Position numbers and translations under genes: made by a program
Shown: in pieces, positions 9,694-18,619 of the stretch
Position numbering within the stretch: position 1 is the first letter of the stretch
Layout of the letters: every line of letters starts with the position of its first letter
Notes under the pieces: model-generated
What the model saw: the letters and a program-made list of their open reading frames with translations, nothing else
What the model was told of the DNA's origin: nothing
The model's database searches: none
Assembly (NCBI RefSeq): GCF_004116265.1
Contig: NZ_QOUX01000047.1
Coordinates: forward strand, 434,001-498,000
Length of the DNA: 64,000 nucleotides
From: Anaerobacillus alkaliphilus
Lineage (GTDB): Bacteria > Bacillota > Bacilli > Bacillales > Anaerobacillaceae
Reading direction: 5' to 3'

Positions 9694-10797
9694 TTGAACG
9701 AGCAGACAGGCTTCAGAGAATTTCTTGCGATCGTTTTATTTACGATCACACTCAGAGCAACTGATATGACACCAGCGATATTACTTCCTAATAGTAACAC
9801 TGCACTTTGGCTGTTACCCATTATCTGGGCGCTCGTCATTACCTTACCATTGAGTTTGCTGTTTTCTTTATTTAAGCAGTATCCTCAGACCAATTTAATG
9901 GATCTATGTTATCAGTTACTTGGTCGTTATGGCGGTGCTCTTGCTGGCTGTTTATTATTGTCTTTTGTTTTGTTCATTACGGTTCTTCATAGTCGAAGTT
10001 ATGTTGACATTCTCTCAACTCTTTACTTTGAAAAAACACCCATTATTGCCATTTATGTCGTCTTACTTGGTAGCTCCTATTTTATTGCAAGCAAAGGATT
10101 AGAGATCATTGGCAGAACAGCTTGGATTTTCCTTCCTTACGTAAAGGTTATGTTATTCCTGGTGGTTGTATTGGTTTGGAAGGACTTGAATGTTGATCGG
10201 ATTTTTCCGCTCAGTGGTCCTGGCATACAGCCACTAGTAATGAGCGGAGCAAGTTATACCTTTGTTTTTGGTGAGCTTGTGTTATTTACACTGTTATTAC
10301 CTTGTGTCAAAGGTTTTCAGAACTTCAAAAATGCAAGCTGGTTAGGGCTAGGAATTGTTATGGTGGAGTTGAGTATCTTTTTTGCTGCCTTTATCATGCT
10401 GTTTGATTACGCTTCGGCTGGCCATCTGATTTATCCGTATCATCAATTAGCGAGGGTTATTCATATTGGTCGGTTTATAACTAATATGGAAGCATTCTTC
10501 CTATTATTTTGGACGATAGGTTCGTTACTTCGCTTTTCCATTTACTTATATCTAGTGACAGTACTTTTGGCTCAGACATTACGCCTTAAAGAATACAAAC
10601 CATTACTTTTACCGGTTTCAACCTTTGTGATCTTAGTAGGGATTATCCCAGAAAATGCAGCCTCAATCATTGCAGTTGCTAGAGATGATCTCATGCTACC
10701 GTTTGTTTTTACAACAATCATTGTAGGAATTCCTGTACTGCTTTGGGTAGTATCCAAAGGAAAAGGGAAGGGGGAAGCCAAGTCTTGCGATATGTAA
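9694..10797 (+). CDS. Spore germination protein, GerA family B subunit (GerKB-like permease)
   Basis: Integral membrane subunit of the germinant receptor, related to amino-acid permeases of the APC superfamily (endospore germination permease). The 367-aa protein has about ten hydrophobic segments. The B subunit largely sets ligand specificity in studied receptors. The TTG start follows GAAGGGAGG, and the C-terminal codons overlap the start of the C subunit. The germinant cannot be predicted. Confidence 0.92.
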   Translation: MNEQTGFREFLAIVLFTITLRATDMTPAILLPNSNTALWLLPIIWALVITLPLSLLFSLFKQYPQTNLMDLCYQLLGRYGGALAGCLLLSFVLFITVLHSRSYVDILSTLYFEKTPIIAIYVVLLGSSYFIASKGLEIIGRTAWIFLPYVKVMLFLVVVLVWKDLNVDRIFPLSGPGIQPLVMSGASYTFVFGELVLFTLLLPCVKGFQNFKNASWLGLGIVMVELSIFFAAFIMLFDYASAGHLIYPYHQLARVIHIGRFITNMEAFFLLFWTIGSLLRFSIYLYLVTVLLAQTLRLKEYKPLLLPVSTFVILVGIIPENAASIIAVARDDLMLPFVFTTIIVGIPVLLWVVSKGKGKGEAKSCDM

Positions 10798-12017
10798 AAA
10801 TAACTTTCTTATTTTTAGTCGTACTCCTTGGAGGGTGTTGGGATCGTACCGAAATTGAAGAGGTCGCTTTGGTTATCGCCATTGGGTTAGACAAAGGTGA
10901 GAACGGCAGTGTAAAAGTTACCTATCAAATCGCTAACCCAGTCGTTGGCTCAAATCTCGCAACGGGTGATGTAACTGCCTCTGAAGTTATAACCCTCCAC
11001 TCTGCAGATATCGTATCAGCGCGAGACCTAGCAAATATCTCGATTTCTAGAACTTTAAGTTTCGCCCACGCCAAGTCAATTATTGTAAGTCAAGAACTAG
11101 CGAGATCCGATGAGTTTTTACCAATTATTACAGCTGCAATCCGTGACCGCCACGTTCGAAGGGAGTTGCATTTCATTGTTTCAAAGGAAAGTGCTGAACA
11201 ATTCATCCGAGAAGAAAACCTAACATTGGAGGTTCGTCCACATAAGTTTTATGATTTAATGGCTAGACGATGGGAGGAGACGGGACTTACCCCATACTCG
11301 ACCTTAAGTCGCTTTTATTCGATTACTGAAAATGACGGAGATCTTTTTTTAGCCATTAGTGCAACGAGGGGAACAGAAGAAACAAAAATAACGGCTGATA
11401 ATGATGATTACTATGCAGGGGAAGTAGAGAAGAGATCCTCCAATCAAATTCAAATGATTGGCTCTGTCGTATTTAAGAAAGGGAAAATAATCGGTGAGTT
11501 AACTGGTGAAGAAACGAGACTAGCTCTCTGGTTACGACCTGAGGAACGAGCAGACATGATGTTAATAACCCTTGAAGATCCAGAAGATCCTAACAAAAAA
11601 GTCACGGTGAAAGTCTTTAAAAGAGAAAAAACAAATATAACGATAGACACTAGTCATGATGTACCCAAAATTCATGTTAGTGTTCCCCTTCTCGTTGAGG
11701 TATTAGGAATCCATAGTAATACAAATTACGTAACGAATCTAGATCAACAAAGTAGGCTAAAAGAAGCGTTTCAAGCGGAATTAGAAGAAAAGGTAAATCA
11801 ACTAATTTCCTATACACAAAATGATTTAAAGGGTGATCCATTTTTGTGGTCACTAAGAGCAAGAAGAAATTTTGTAACAGTTGATCAATTTAAAGATTAC
11901 CAATGGATGGAAAAATATGAGCAAGCAGATATACACGTTAGTTTTGACCTGACGTTTAAAGACTTTGGTCAAAAACTACATCCTTCAAAAGTCGAGAAAA
12001 TTAAGGGGGAAGGTTAA
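10785..12017 (+). CDS. Spore germination lipoprotein, GerA family C subunit (GerKC-like)
   Basis: Lipoprotein subunit of the germinant receptor. A short signal peptide ends in the lipobox VLLGGC (acyl-Cys at residue 18 from TTG 10785), followed by WDRTEIEEVALVIAIGLDKG, the classic Ger(x)C start. I chose TTG 10785 because AAGGGGGA stands before it and because it gives a compact signal peptide; it overlaps the B gene by 13 bp. The 410-aa length fits the family. Confidence 0.92.
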   Translation: MRYVKITFLFLVVLLGGCWDRTEIEEVALVIAIGLDKGENGSVKVTYQIANPVVGSNLATGDVTASEVITLHSADIVSARDLANISISRTLSFAHAKSIIVSQELARSDEFLPIITAAIRDRHVRRELHFIVSKESAEQFIREENLTLEVRPHKFYDLMARRWEETGLTPYSTLSRFYSITENDGDLFLAISATRGTEETKITADNDDYYAGEVEKRSSNQIQMIGSVVFKKGKIIGELTGEETRLALWLRPEERADMMLITLEDPEDPNKKVTVKVFKREKTNITIDTSHDVPKIHVSVPLLVEVLGIHSNTNYVTNLDQQSRLKEAFQAELEEKVNQLISYTQNDLKGDPFLWSLRARRNFVTVDQFKDYQWMEKYEQADIHVSFDLTFKDFGQKLHPSKVEKIKGEG

Positions 12018-12018
12018 A

Positions 12019-12180
12019 ATGATCCCTTGGATAATTGTTTTGTTCTGTCTTTACGTTGGCTACTATACCTTCTCCTATGCAAAAGTATTGTGGAGGGATG
12101 ATCAACGGTTTGCTGCCTCCGTTATCGTAGTGTTAGCGTTATCAATTGTCACTCTACCGCTTTATTTACTTTTTCGGTAA
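12019..12180 (+). CDS. Small two-span membrane protein, germination receptor D-subunit type
   Basis: A 53-aa protein with two hydrophobic helices (WIIVLFCLYVGYYTFSYA and ASVIVVLALSIVTLPLYLLF) separated by a charged loop. The ATG is 1 bp after the C-subunit stop and follows AAGGGGGAAGG. Small two-helix D proteins are known at the ends of ger operons and modulate receptor function, so I assign it to that class by position and topology. Confidence 0.75.
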   Translation: MIPWIIVLFCLYVGYYTFSYAKVLWRDDQRFAASVIVVLALSIVTLPLYLLFR

Positions 12181-12246
12181 AATCTTTTAAATAAACGGTT
12201 GAAAGTCGCTAAATTATCTGATAATATAAAAATCAATTAAACGATG

Positions 12247-12315
12247 ATGTGTAACTGGCGAAACGCGGATAACCGTGAGGGAGCACATAATGTCGGAAGC
12301 CGTTCGCCTGGGCAG
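12247..12315 (+). ncRNA. ZTP (pfl) riboswitch aptamer
   Basis: The leader shows the ZTP/pfl hallmarks: ACTGGCG near the 5' side, GGGAGC before the closing P1 strand (ATGTG 12247-12251 pairs with CACAT 12284-12288) and CGCCTGGGCA at the 3' side. The class senses the purine/one-carbon alarmone ZMP/ZTP. The aptamer runs straight into a strong terminator hairpin, upstream of serA, so ligand binding should favour read-through into serine and one-carbon supply. Confidence 0.85.
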
Positions 12316-12355
12316 AGGTAAGGGATCAAATCCCTTACCTCTTTATGTTTTCTAA
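12314..12355 (+). terminator. Riboswitch expression-platform terminator
   Basis: AGAGGTAAGGGA pairs perfectly with TCCCTTACCTCT, followed by a T-rich run. It abuts the aptamer's CTGGGCA, so the two structures can compete. Confidence 0.85.
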
Positions 12356-12447
12356 GAGGCGATAGTGAACATATTTGTTGGTAGTAGCTCTTAGAACGTA
12401 CTTTTATCAGAATATTCATAAAATACGAATTGAAAGAGGTAGAAATG

Positions 12448-13647
12448 ATGAGCACAATTACTTTAAACAAATTAACAACGGTGAAGACATTAAATAATAT
12501 TGCTGAAAGTGGTTTAGATGTATTTAACAACGGACACTATGCCATTGACAACCAGACTGCACATCCCGATGCCATTGTTGTACGTAGTTTTAACATGCAT
12601 TCATTAGAGTTAAACCGTGAACTAAAAGCAATTGCCCGTGCTGGGGCAGGGGTGAATAACATTCCTGTCGACAAATGTACAGAGCAAGGGATTGTTGTAT
12701 TCAATACTCCAGGAGCAAATGCCAACGCAGTAAAAGAGCTTGTATTAACAACACTCATCGCTTCATCTCGTAACTTATTTGACGGAGTTGCTTGGGCAAA
12801 AACATTAGAAGCAGAAGGCAACCAAATTCCTAAGCTTGTAGAAGCAGGGAAGAAGCAATTCGTTGGGAAAGAAATTAAAGGGAAGACGCTTGGTGTCATT
12901 GGTTTAGGAGCAATCGGTGCACTTGTCGCAAATGATGCATTGAATTTAGATATGGAAGTCATCGGCTTTGATCCATTTATTTCCGTTGATACGGCTTGGA
13001 ATTTGTCTCGTACTGTTCATCGTGCTATGACGATAGAACAATTGTTCGCTCATTCAGATTTCATCACTGTACATGTACCACTTACGGATGATACAAGAGG
13101 GATGTTTAATGAAGCAACATTTAGTCTGATGAAGGATGATGTTCACATCTTAAATTTTTCTCGTGATGGTTTAGTGAATGAAACAGATATGGCGGCAGCA
13201 TTAGAGAGTGGAAAAGTTGGTAAATACATTACAGATTTCCCAAATGAAAATGTCCTCAAAATGAAAAATGTTGTGCCAATTCCACACCTTGGTGCATCAA
13301 CACAAGAATCAGAGGAAAACTGTGCGATCATGGCTGCTCGCCAGTTGAAGGACTATCTAGAGACAGGGAATATCAAAAACTCAGTGAACTTTCCAAACGT
13401 TTCTCTACCATATAGTGGAAAGCCTCGTGTCGCAGCGTTTCATAAGAACGTACCAAATATGGTCGGACAAATTACATCAGCGATCTCAAACTATCATTTA
13501 AACATTGCAGACATGGTTAATAGAAGCCGTGGAGACTACGCTTATACAATGATTGATATTGATAGTAAAGTAGAGAATAATAGTATTCCTGCATTAGAAG
13601 AAATACTTACACAAATTGAAGGAATTGTTTCTGTACGGTTTATTTAA
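12448..13647 (+). CDS. serA: D-3-phosphoglycerate dehydrogenase
   Basis: NAD-dependent first enzyme of serine synthesis (3-phosphoglycerate to 3-phosphohydroxypyruvate). The 399-aa protein has the catalytic domain with ARAGAGVNNIPVD, the NAD-binding glycine motif GVIGLGAIGALVAND, catalytic-region residues in PHLGASTQESEENC (His/Glu pair) and a C-terminal ACT domain (VPNMVGQITSAISNYHLNI). I chose ATG 12448, which is spaced well from AAAGAGGT; ATG 12445 is equally in frame. It stands alone behind the ZTP riboswitch. Confidence 0.93.
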   Translation: MSTITLNKLTTVKTLNNIAESGLDVFNNGHYAIDNQTAHPDAIVVRSFNMHSLELNRELKAIARAGAGVNNIPVDKCTEQGIVVFNTPGANANAVKELVLTTLIASSRNLFDGVAWAKTLEAEGNQIPKLVEAGKKQFVGKEIKGKTLGVIGLGAIGALVANDALNLDMEVIGFDPFISVDTAWNLSRTVHRAMTIEQLFAHSDFITVHVPLTDDTRGMFNEATFSLMKDDVHILNFSRDGLVNETDMAAALESGKVGKYITDFPNENVLKMKNVVPIPHLGASTQESEENCAIMAARQLKDYLETGNIKNSVNFPNVSLPYSGKPRVAAFHKNVPNMVGQITSAISNYHLNIADMVNRSRGDYAYTMIDIDSKVENNSIPALEEILTQIEGIVSVRFI

Positions 13648-13657
13648 ATATTGGTGA

Positions 13658-13687
13658 AAAGCTGGCTATTCTGTAGCTAGCTTTTTT
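13658..13687 (+). terminator. serA terminator
   Basis: AAGCTGGCTA pairs with TAGCTAGCTT, followed by TTTT. Confidence 0.8.
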
Positions 13688-13782
13688 GTACTAATAATTT
13701 TGAAACATTAGTAAATTATGCTAAATTTAAGGTGTATGAAATAAGTTATCTCCAAAAAAACATTTTAGTAGGAGAGGTTAAT

Positions 13783-14409
13783 ATGACAGAAATAAAGAAC
13801 ATCTATTGTGTTGGTAGAAACTATGCACTACACGCGAAAGAATTAAATAATGAAGTGCCTACATCACCTTTCTTATTTTCCAAGCCAACACACGCTGCAG
13901 TGTATGCAAATGGAGACGATGTTATGCTTCCCGCGGGTCGTGGTCAAATCGATTACGAGGTTGAACTCGTAGTAAAAATAGGGAAGCCCTATTATAAAGG
14001 AATAACGATTGAGGAAATCATTGATCAGATGGCCATTGGTATTGATTTCACCCTCCGTGATGTTCAAAGCGAACTCAAGAAAAAAGGGCATCCATGGTTG
14101 TTAGCAAAAGGGTTTCCAAACTCAGCCCTATTAAGTTCGTTTTTCCTTTTTCCTGGAGAGGATGCTTGTAAGCAAACAACCTTTTCATTATTAAAAAATG
14201 GTGTGCAAGTTCAAAGAGGGTCTATCACTGACTTAATTTTTGATCTGCAAACAATTATCGATTTTACTGCGGAACATTTCGGCTTAGCTGAAAGAGATAT
14301 CATTTTTACGGGTACTCCTGAAGGGGTTGGTCCTGTTACGAGTGGTGATCAATTTTCACTTATCTGGGGAGAAGAGGTTGTTGGTCAAAGTAAAGTCATA
14401 TTGAAATAA
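13783..14409 (+). CDS. Fumarylacetoacetate hydrolase (FAH) family protein
   Basis: A 208-aa member of the FAH/2-hydroxyhepta-2,4-diene-1,7-dioate isomerase family, which act on acylpyruvate-type or related beta-keto acids. It shows the start motif YCVGRNYALHAKEL, the metal ligands in IDYEVELVVKIGK, FTLRDVQSELKKKG and the substrate loop IIFTGTPEGVGPV. The ATG follows AGGAGAGG. It is short, like the YcgM-type acylpyruvase/oxaloacetate tautomerase proteins. The exact substrate is open. It is probably co-transcribed with the next gene (20-bp gap). Confidence 0.88.
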   Translation: MTEIKNIYCVGRNYALHAKELNNEVPTSPFLFSKPTHAAVYANGDDVMLPAGRGQIDYEVELVVKIGKPYYKGITIEEIIDQMAIGIDFTLRDVQSELKKKGHPWLLAKGFPNSALLSSFFLFPGEDACKQTTFSLLKNGVQVQRGSITDLIFDLQTIIDFTAEHFGLAERDIIFTGTPEGVGPVTSGDQFSLIWGEEVVGQSKVILK

Positions 14410-14429
14410 TAAATGGTAGGAGTGGTTAG

Positions 14430-14909
14430 ATGTTTATTTACCTGTTACATGAACCAATTGAAGATCAGGAATTACTCACATTAAAAGGAGAAAACGAAGT
14501 GAAGTACCTCCTTGAAAGTGAGCAGATGTTAGAACTAGCTGATGATGTGATGAAATACGAAGTGCTTGATGCGGTTAATCCTTTGAAAAGTCATGCGTTT
14601 GGCGTGTTTAATAACATTCCTGTGAGTGACGAAGGACGAGGAACTTTTGAAGAAAGGTTTCAAAACCGCGCAAGAAAAATTGAAGCCGAACCTGGGTTTG
14701 TGGCAATTAAAGTTTGCCGACCATTGAATTCTGATACATACATTATTATGACGTTCTGGGAATCAGAGGCAGACTTTGAAAACTGGAAAACCTCCAATGC
14801 ATACCAGCATGCTCATAAGAAGCGTGGCACAAGTGAGGGGATTGACCAACAACAACCACAAATCTTTCCACGACCTTCGTTTGTCGAGCTATATAACGTT
14901 TCAAACTAA
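14430..14909 (+). CDS. Antibiotic biosynthesis monooxygenase (ABM) domain protein, HmoB-like heme monooxygenase
   Basis: A 159-aa protein. The C-terminal ABM fold (about residues 60-150) has NRARKIEAEPGFVAIKVCRP and FWESEADFENWKTSNAYQHAHK, which match Bacillus HmoB, a heme-degrading monooxygenase that frees iron from heme. The extra N-terminal 60 residues also match HmoB's two-part layout and length. It follows the FAH gene by 20 bp and ends in a terminator. Heme degradation is inferred from the family. Confidence 0.8.
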   Translation: MFIYLLHEPIEDQELLTLKGENEVKYLLESEQMLELADDVMKYEVLDAVNPLKSHAFGVFNNIPVSDEGRGTFEERFQNRARKIEAEPGFVAIKVCRPLNSDTYIIMTFWESEADFENWKTSNAYQHAHKKRGTSEGIDQQQPQIFPRPSFVELYNVSN

Positions 14910-14936
14910 GCCAAAAGCATTTGCTTTTGGCTTTTT
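14909..14936 (+). terminator. Terminator after the HmoB-like gene
   Basis: AGCCAAAAGCA pairs with TGCTTTTGGCT, followed by TTTT. Confidence 0.85.
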
Positions 14937-14990
14937 ATAGTTGGTTCTGTTTTGTTGTTGTTGGCTATAAATGGTTGCGTTTAATGGGTA

Positions 14991-15028
14991 TTAACATGGT
15001 GAAAGCGCGGAAAGACCGCCTATGTTAA
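14991..15028. promoter_or_regulatory. Nested inverted repeat upstream of a sigma-54 promoter
   Basis: TTAACAT (14991-14997) pairs with ATGTTAA (15022-15028). Inside lies a GC-rich GCGG/CCGC pair. It ends 12 bp before the -24 box. It could be an activator or repressor site or an RNA-like structure; I recognise no riboswitch class. Confidence 0.4.
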
Positions 15029-15040
15029 AAAGACTGAAAA

Positions 15041-15057
15041 TTGGCATAATTATTGCA
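15041..15057 (+). promoter_or_regulatory. Sigma-54 (SigL) type -24/-12 promoter
   Basis: TTGGCATAATTATTGCA has the required GG and GC dinucleotides exactly 10 bp apart (GG at 15043-15044, GC at 15055-15056) in good consensus context (TTGGCA and TTGCA). The downstream gene begins 37 bp later with a strong ribosome site. It needs a bacterial enhancer-binding protein that is not in this window. Confidence 0.7.
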
Positions 15058-15093
15058 AGAAAGAAGGTGAAACAAGAAAAAGGAGGTTAACAT

Positions 15094-17667
15094 ATGTCTA
15101 GTATATTTCGAAAATTTTTTGCCGTGCTATTAGTTTTGAGTTTAGTAACTAGTCCATTATTATTATCCTCACCCGTCTCTTTTGCCACTAGTGATGTTAC
15201 AACTGAAGAGCTGAACGTAACCGAAGTATCACAATCACTCCTAGAACGTATTAATCTAGCTTCCACAAGAAATCAGATCCACGAAATATTAATTGCAGAA
15301 AACCTATTTACCTGGAGTTCACTGACCGGTACTGGTAGAACTGAGGCCGCTCAAGCTGTCTTAGATCTTCGTGGACCTGGCTATGAGAATGAGGAAGACT
15401 TAGCTTATGCGATTAAACAGGGAATTTTCTTAGGAAAAGTAAATGACATTATTTATTGGAGCGATGGTGTTGATTTTGTGATTAATGAGTTACATCAGCT
15501 AAATCCACCTAGTTGGACTCTGTTAAGCGAGACTGAAAAGTTTGCCGTTGCTATGACGATTTATTCAAGTGGTACGTCAGGAAGTAGAAACTTATACGAA
15601 AGTATTAGTCCTTTGACGAACACACTGAAAGGATCGCTATCGTCCGTTAAGGAAGCAGAAGTAAAGCCAGTGACCTACAATGTCATTGATGTTGGTGAAA
15701 CAAGTTCACCTGTAGGGCACCATCAAACGACTAGTTCCGAAAGAATTTTATGGGCGAGTAGTGATCATTCTATTGCAACTGTTAATTCCTCTGGTAGAGT
15801 AACAGCACAAGGGTTTGGTGTAGTCCAAATCACCTATGTAGTCATTGAGTCGGCTACATACTCAGTTGTCGCCTACGGTGTTGGTGAGGTATTAGTTGGC
15901 GATTTAACCCCACCTAATAGCATGGTTCGTCACTTAACAGAAGGAATAGAGACGAACATAAGAGTTTTCTTTGATAAACCAATGCATAGGGACACTAGAG
16001 CGATTACTGACATTCAAGAGATATTAACAGCCGCTTATGTAAAAGACGGAGACAAAATCGTTTCCGAAATACCGATTTCTTCAAACCCAAATACAGTAAA
16101 CTGGTTATTAGACAGTATCGTTGAGATTACTTTACCTGAAACGAAAGTAAAGGTCGGTCAGACCTTAGAACTTCACTATACAGATAAGGTTACAGATCAT
16201 ATAAAAAACAAAGCTAACCCAGCAGGTTCAGATAAAGCTATTGCTGACACGTTTCAACCAGTAGGAGCGATTGCAAGCTTACCAACAGGGAACATTACAA
16301 CCCTACACGTAACCTTTAACAAGCCAATGAGCGAGAAAACAAAGAAGATCACTAATTTAGTAGAATTTGCTCATAGAATTACGATTCACGGCGGTGCATC
16401 CCAAGCTGTAATTCCTGTTCGTCCTAACAAACATGCGGTACAATGGACAAAAGAGAATGGTCGTGATGTGGCGATCATTACCATCCCAGAAACGAAGATA
16501 GTGGCAGGGAATTATGCCACCATTGACTATAAAAATAACGTTAGAGATACAGCTGGAAATCGAGTGAAAACGGACGGTACTGCAATCGCTGTGGGAGGAT
16601 CGTTACAGGACAATAATGAGGAATTTTTTGAACAGCTACGAAAGCATGCCGGTGGAAAGTTTCCAACGATCGCTTTTGTAGGGTCAGCGAGCCCAAGTTC
16701 AGCAGTAGCAAGAAATAGTTACTACTCTGATACACCAAGCTTTATGTCTTATGAGAGACTCTATTACACGTATGGATTAACACCAGTCTTCATTCCAATT
16801 GGTGTTGATAACTATCATACTGAAGCTTTTAATCCAGACAATATCGCATTAATAAATAGCGCAACTGCAGTATTTTTAAACGGTGGAGACCAATCAAGGC
16901 ATGCTAGGTCATTTCTTAACGATGATGGCACGGATACACCGGTGTTAACTGCATTAAGAGGTATTTATGCTTCTGGGGGTGTCATTAGTGGATCAAGTGC
17001 TGGTGCCCATATTCAGAGTAACCCTATGTTTGGTGGTGGCACGAGCTATTCAGAATTACGTAGCAATACACCAGGAGGAAATGGGATTGAGCCAGGGTTT
17101 GGTTTCATAGCAGAAGGAATTATGGACTCTCATTTTGATGCAAGAGGTCGCCTGGGCCGTCTAGTCGTGAGAATGCGAGACACAAACCAGCCGTATGGCT
17201 TTGGGCCAGATGAAAATACAGCGATGATGTTCCATAAAAATGTGGTTACAGTAATAGGTCAACGTGGAGGGTTTATTATTGATGGATCTAAAGCGACTTA
17301 CGGAGCAGAAAGTTTATTTCAAGTAGAAGGCTTGAAGGTTCATTATTTAACGTCAGGAGATAGCTACCATTTCAAAACTAATAAGATTACTTCTAGCAAA
17401 CCACTGATCACTAGACCAATGTTTGAAAGCTACTATGACTCAACGAATATTTTCGGAGCATACGAAACAACGAAGGTCATGACCCACCTAGTAGGAAGTC
17501 CATATGCTATTGCCTATGGTGATACATCTGAAAATAACCCAAGATTTACGTTACTGTTCAGGAAAGCGCCGAGGACAAAAGGATACCACTCAAATGGAGC
17601 CTTTACGATTGATAGCTTACGTTTAGATATTATTCCAAATTTAGCGGAGAAGGAGCCACGCAACTAA
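15094..17667 (+). CDS. Secreted cyanophycinase-like (peptidase family S51) multidomain protein
   Basis: An 857-aa protein with a signal peptide (cleavage near residue 31) and a bacterial Ig-like (Big_2) domain about residues 190-270 (ERILWASSDHSIATVNSSGRVTA). Two copies of a SwmB/CARDB-like domain follow (VRVFFDKPMHRDTR and HVTFNKPMSEKTKK segments, about 275-510). The C-terminal half is a class I glutamine-amidotransferase-like S51 fold with nucleophile Ser635 in ISGSSAGAHIQ. Cyanophycinases cut the arginine-aspartate polymer cyanophycin, so an extracellular role in scavenging polymer nitrogen is plausible and would fit a sigma-54 promoter. The substrate is an inference. No sortase motif is seen. 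Confidence 0.85.
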   Translation: MSSIFRKFFAVLLVLSLVTSPLLLSSPVSFATSDVTTEELNVTEVSQSLLERINLASTRNQIHEILIAENLFTWSSLTGTGRTEAAQAVLDLRGPGYENEEDLAYAIKQGIFLGKVNDIIYWSDGVDFVINELHQLNPPSWTLLSETEKFAVAMTIYSSGTSGSRNLYESISPLTNTLKGSLSSVKEAEVKPVTYNVIDVGETSSPVGHHQTTSSERILWASSDHSIATVNSSGRVTAQGFGVVQITYVVIESATYSVVAYGVGEVLVGDLTPPNSMVRHLTEGIETNIRVFFDKPMHRDTRAITDIQEILTAAYVKDGDKIVSEIPISSNPNTVNWLLDSIVEITLPETKVKVGQTLELHYTDKVTDHIKNKANPAGSDKAIADTFQPVGAIASLPTGNITTLHVTFNKPMSEKTKKITNLVEFAHRITIHGGASQAVIPVRPNKHAVQWTKENGRDVAIITIPETKIVAGNYATIDYKNNVRDTAGNRVKTDGTAIAVGGSLQDNNEEFFEQLRKHAGGKFPTIAFVGSASPSSAVARNSYYSDTPSFMSYERLYYTYGLTPVFIPIGVDNYHTEAFNPDNIALINSATAVFLNGGDQSRHARSFLNDDGTDTPVLTALRGIYASGGVISGSSAGAHIQSNPMFGGGTSYSELRSNTPGGNGIEPGFGFIAEGIMDSHFDARGRLGRLVVRMRDTNQPYGFGPDENTAMMFHKNVVTVIGQRGGFIIDGSKATYGAESLFQVEGLKVHYLTSGDSYHFKTNKITSSKPLITRPMFESYYDSTNIFGAYETTKVMTHLVGSPYAIAYGDTSENNPRFTLLFRKAPRTKGYHSNGAFTIDSLRLDIIPNLAEKEPRN

Positions 17668-17671
17668 ACAC

Positions 17672-17711
17672 TAAAATCCCCTGTGCAAAGTTTCGCACAG
17701 GGGATTTTTTT
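17672..17711. terminator. Bidirectional terminator
   Basis: AAAATCCCCTGTGC pairs with GCACAGGGGATTTT, with T on both exits. It serves the cyanophycinase-like gene and the convergent transporter. Confidence 0.9.
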
Positions 17712-17712
17712 A

Positions 17713-18342
17713 TCACGCAGCCAATTTCTGATCTTTGGCTTCGCTTTTTCTCGCAAGTTTTACGAGTAAGTAGACTAACGGAGTATCAACGAATGCCACG
17801 ACCATTTTAAATAGATACTGAGTAACAATTAACCCTAATAAAGCAGAAGTAGGGAGGACGCCATAAAATGCAATGGTGATGAAAATAGTTGTATCCACTA
17901 ATTGACTAGCCATCGTAGAACTATTATTTCTAAGCCACAATTTTTTGGTTCCGTGCTTTTCTTTCAACCGATGAAAAACGATTACATCAAGGTTTTGACT
18001 AATCACGTAGGCAATTAAACTAGCGATAATAATGCGAAAACTACCACTTAAGATTGTTTCAAATTCCCCTTGTAGTCCGAAGAATTCAGCTGGAGGTAAA
18101 TAGATTGCAATTAAGATAAATACACTAGAAAACACTTGTGTAATAAACCCCGCATTCACCGTTTGGCTTGCAGCCTTTTTACCGTATACCTCTCCAATTA
18201 CATCTGTCAAAGGATACGTAAATACATAGACTATTGCTGCCGCAGGTAGTATCGCTAATCCACCTAAATCAAATAGTTTCACACTAATGATATTGGATAT
18301 GACCAATAGCCCCACGAAAAGAGCGTTTAAATAAAGTAACAT
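17713..18342 (-). CDS. yhhQ: Queuosine precursor transporter (YhhQ/VUT family)
   Basis: Inner-membrane importer of a queuosine precursor (preQ0/preQ1 or queuine). The 209-aa protein has about six membrane helices and family signatures such as VYVFTYPLTDVIGEVYGKKAA near residue 40. A preQ1-I riboswitch with terminator lies directly upstream on the same strand, which supports the substrate class strongly. The ATG is preceded by AAGGGATTG. There is no other queuosine gene next to it. Confidence 0.92.
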   Translation of the reverse strand: MLLYLNALFVGLLVISNIISVKLFDLGGLAILPAAAIVYVFTYPLTDVIGEVYGKKAASQTVNAGFITQVFSSVFILIAIYLPPAEFFGLQGEFETILSGSFRIIIASLIAYVISQNLDVIVFHRLKEKHGTKKLWLRNNSSTMASQLVDTTIFITIAFYGVLPTSALLGLIVTQYLFKMVVAFVDTPLVYLLVKLARKSEAKDQKLAA

Positions 18343-18399
18343 AATTGTTTCAATCCCTTCATAAAGAATACTAGGAATGAATAAAGAAGAAGGGCAAAA

Positions 18400-18428
18400 T
18401 AAAAAACTATACCCCTAAGGACATAGTT
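18400..18428 (-). terminator. preQ1 riboswitch terminator
   Basis: On the minus strand AACTATGTCC pairs with GGGTATAGTT and is followed by TTTTTATTTT. Its 5' arm partly overlaps sequence able to pair with the aptamer tail, giving a transcription off-switch. Confidence 0.8.
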
Positions 18429-18434
18429 CAACAA

Positions 18435-18473
18435 CCTTAGTTTTTTATAGAGGGTTTGAGCTAGAACCTCTTC
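18435..18473 (-). ncRNA. preQ1-I riboswitch
   Basis: On the minus strand the sequence reads AGAGGTTCTAGC, then a CCCTCT strand closing the first helix (with AGAGG), then the A-rich tail ATAAAAAACTAAGG. This is the compact preQ1-I (class I) pattern. Its location before a queuosine-precursor transporter is a classic arrangement. Confidence 0.92.
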
Positions 18474-18619
18474 TTATTTCATTCAATGTTAAACACTAGA
18501 ATACTATAGCATGATCTTTTAAAAAAATCATCAAAAAGATAACTGATGTTTGTTTTGGTGCTTTCTAAAGTTTCGTAAGTTTGGACATGCTGTTTATTAA
18601 TAAGGATGGGCAGTGATAG

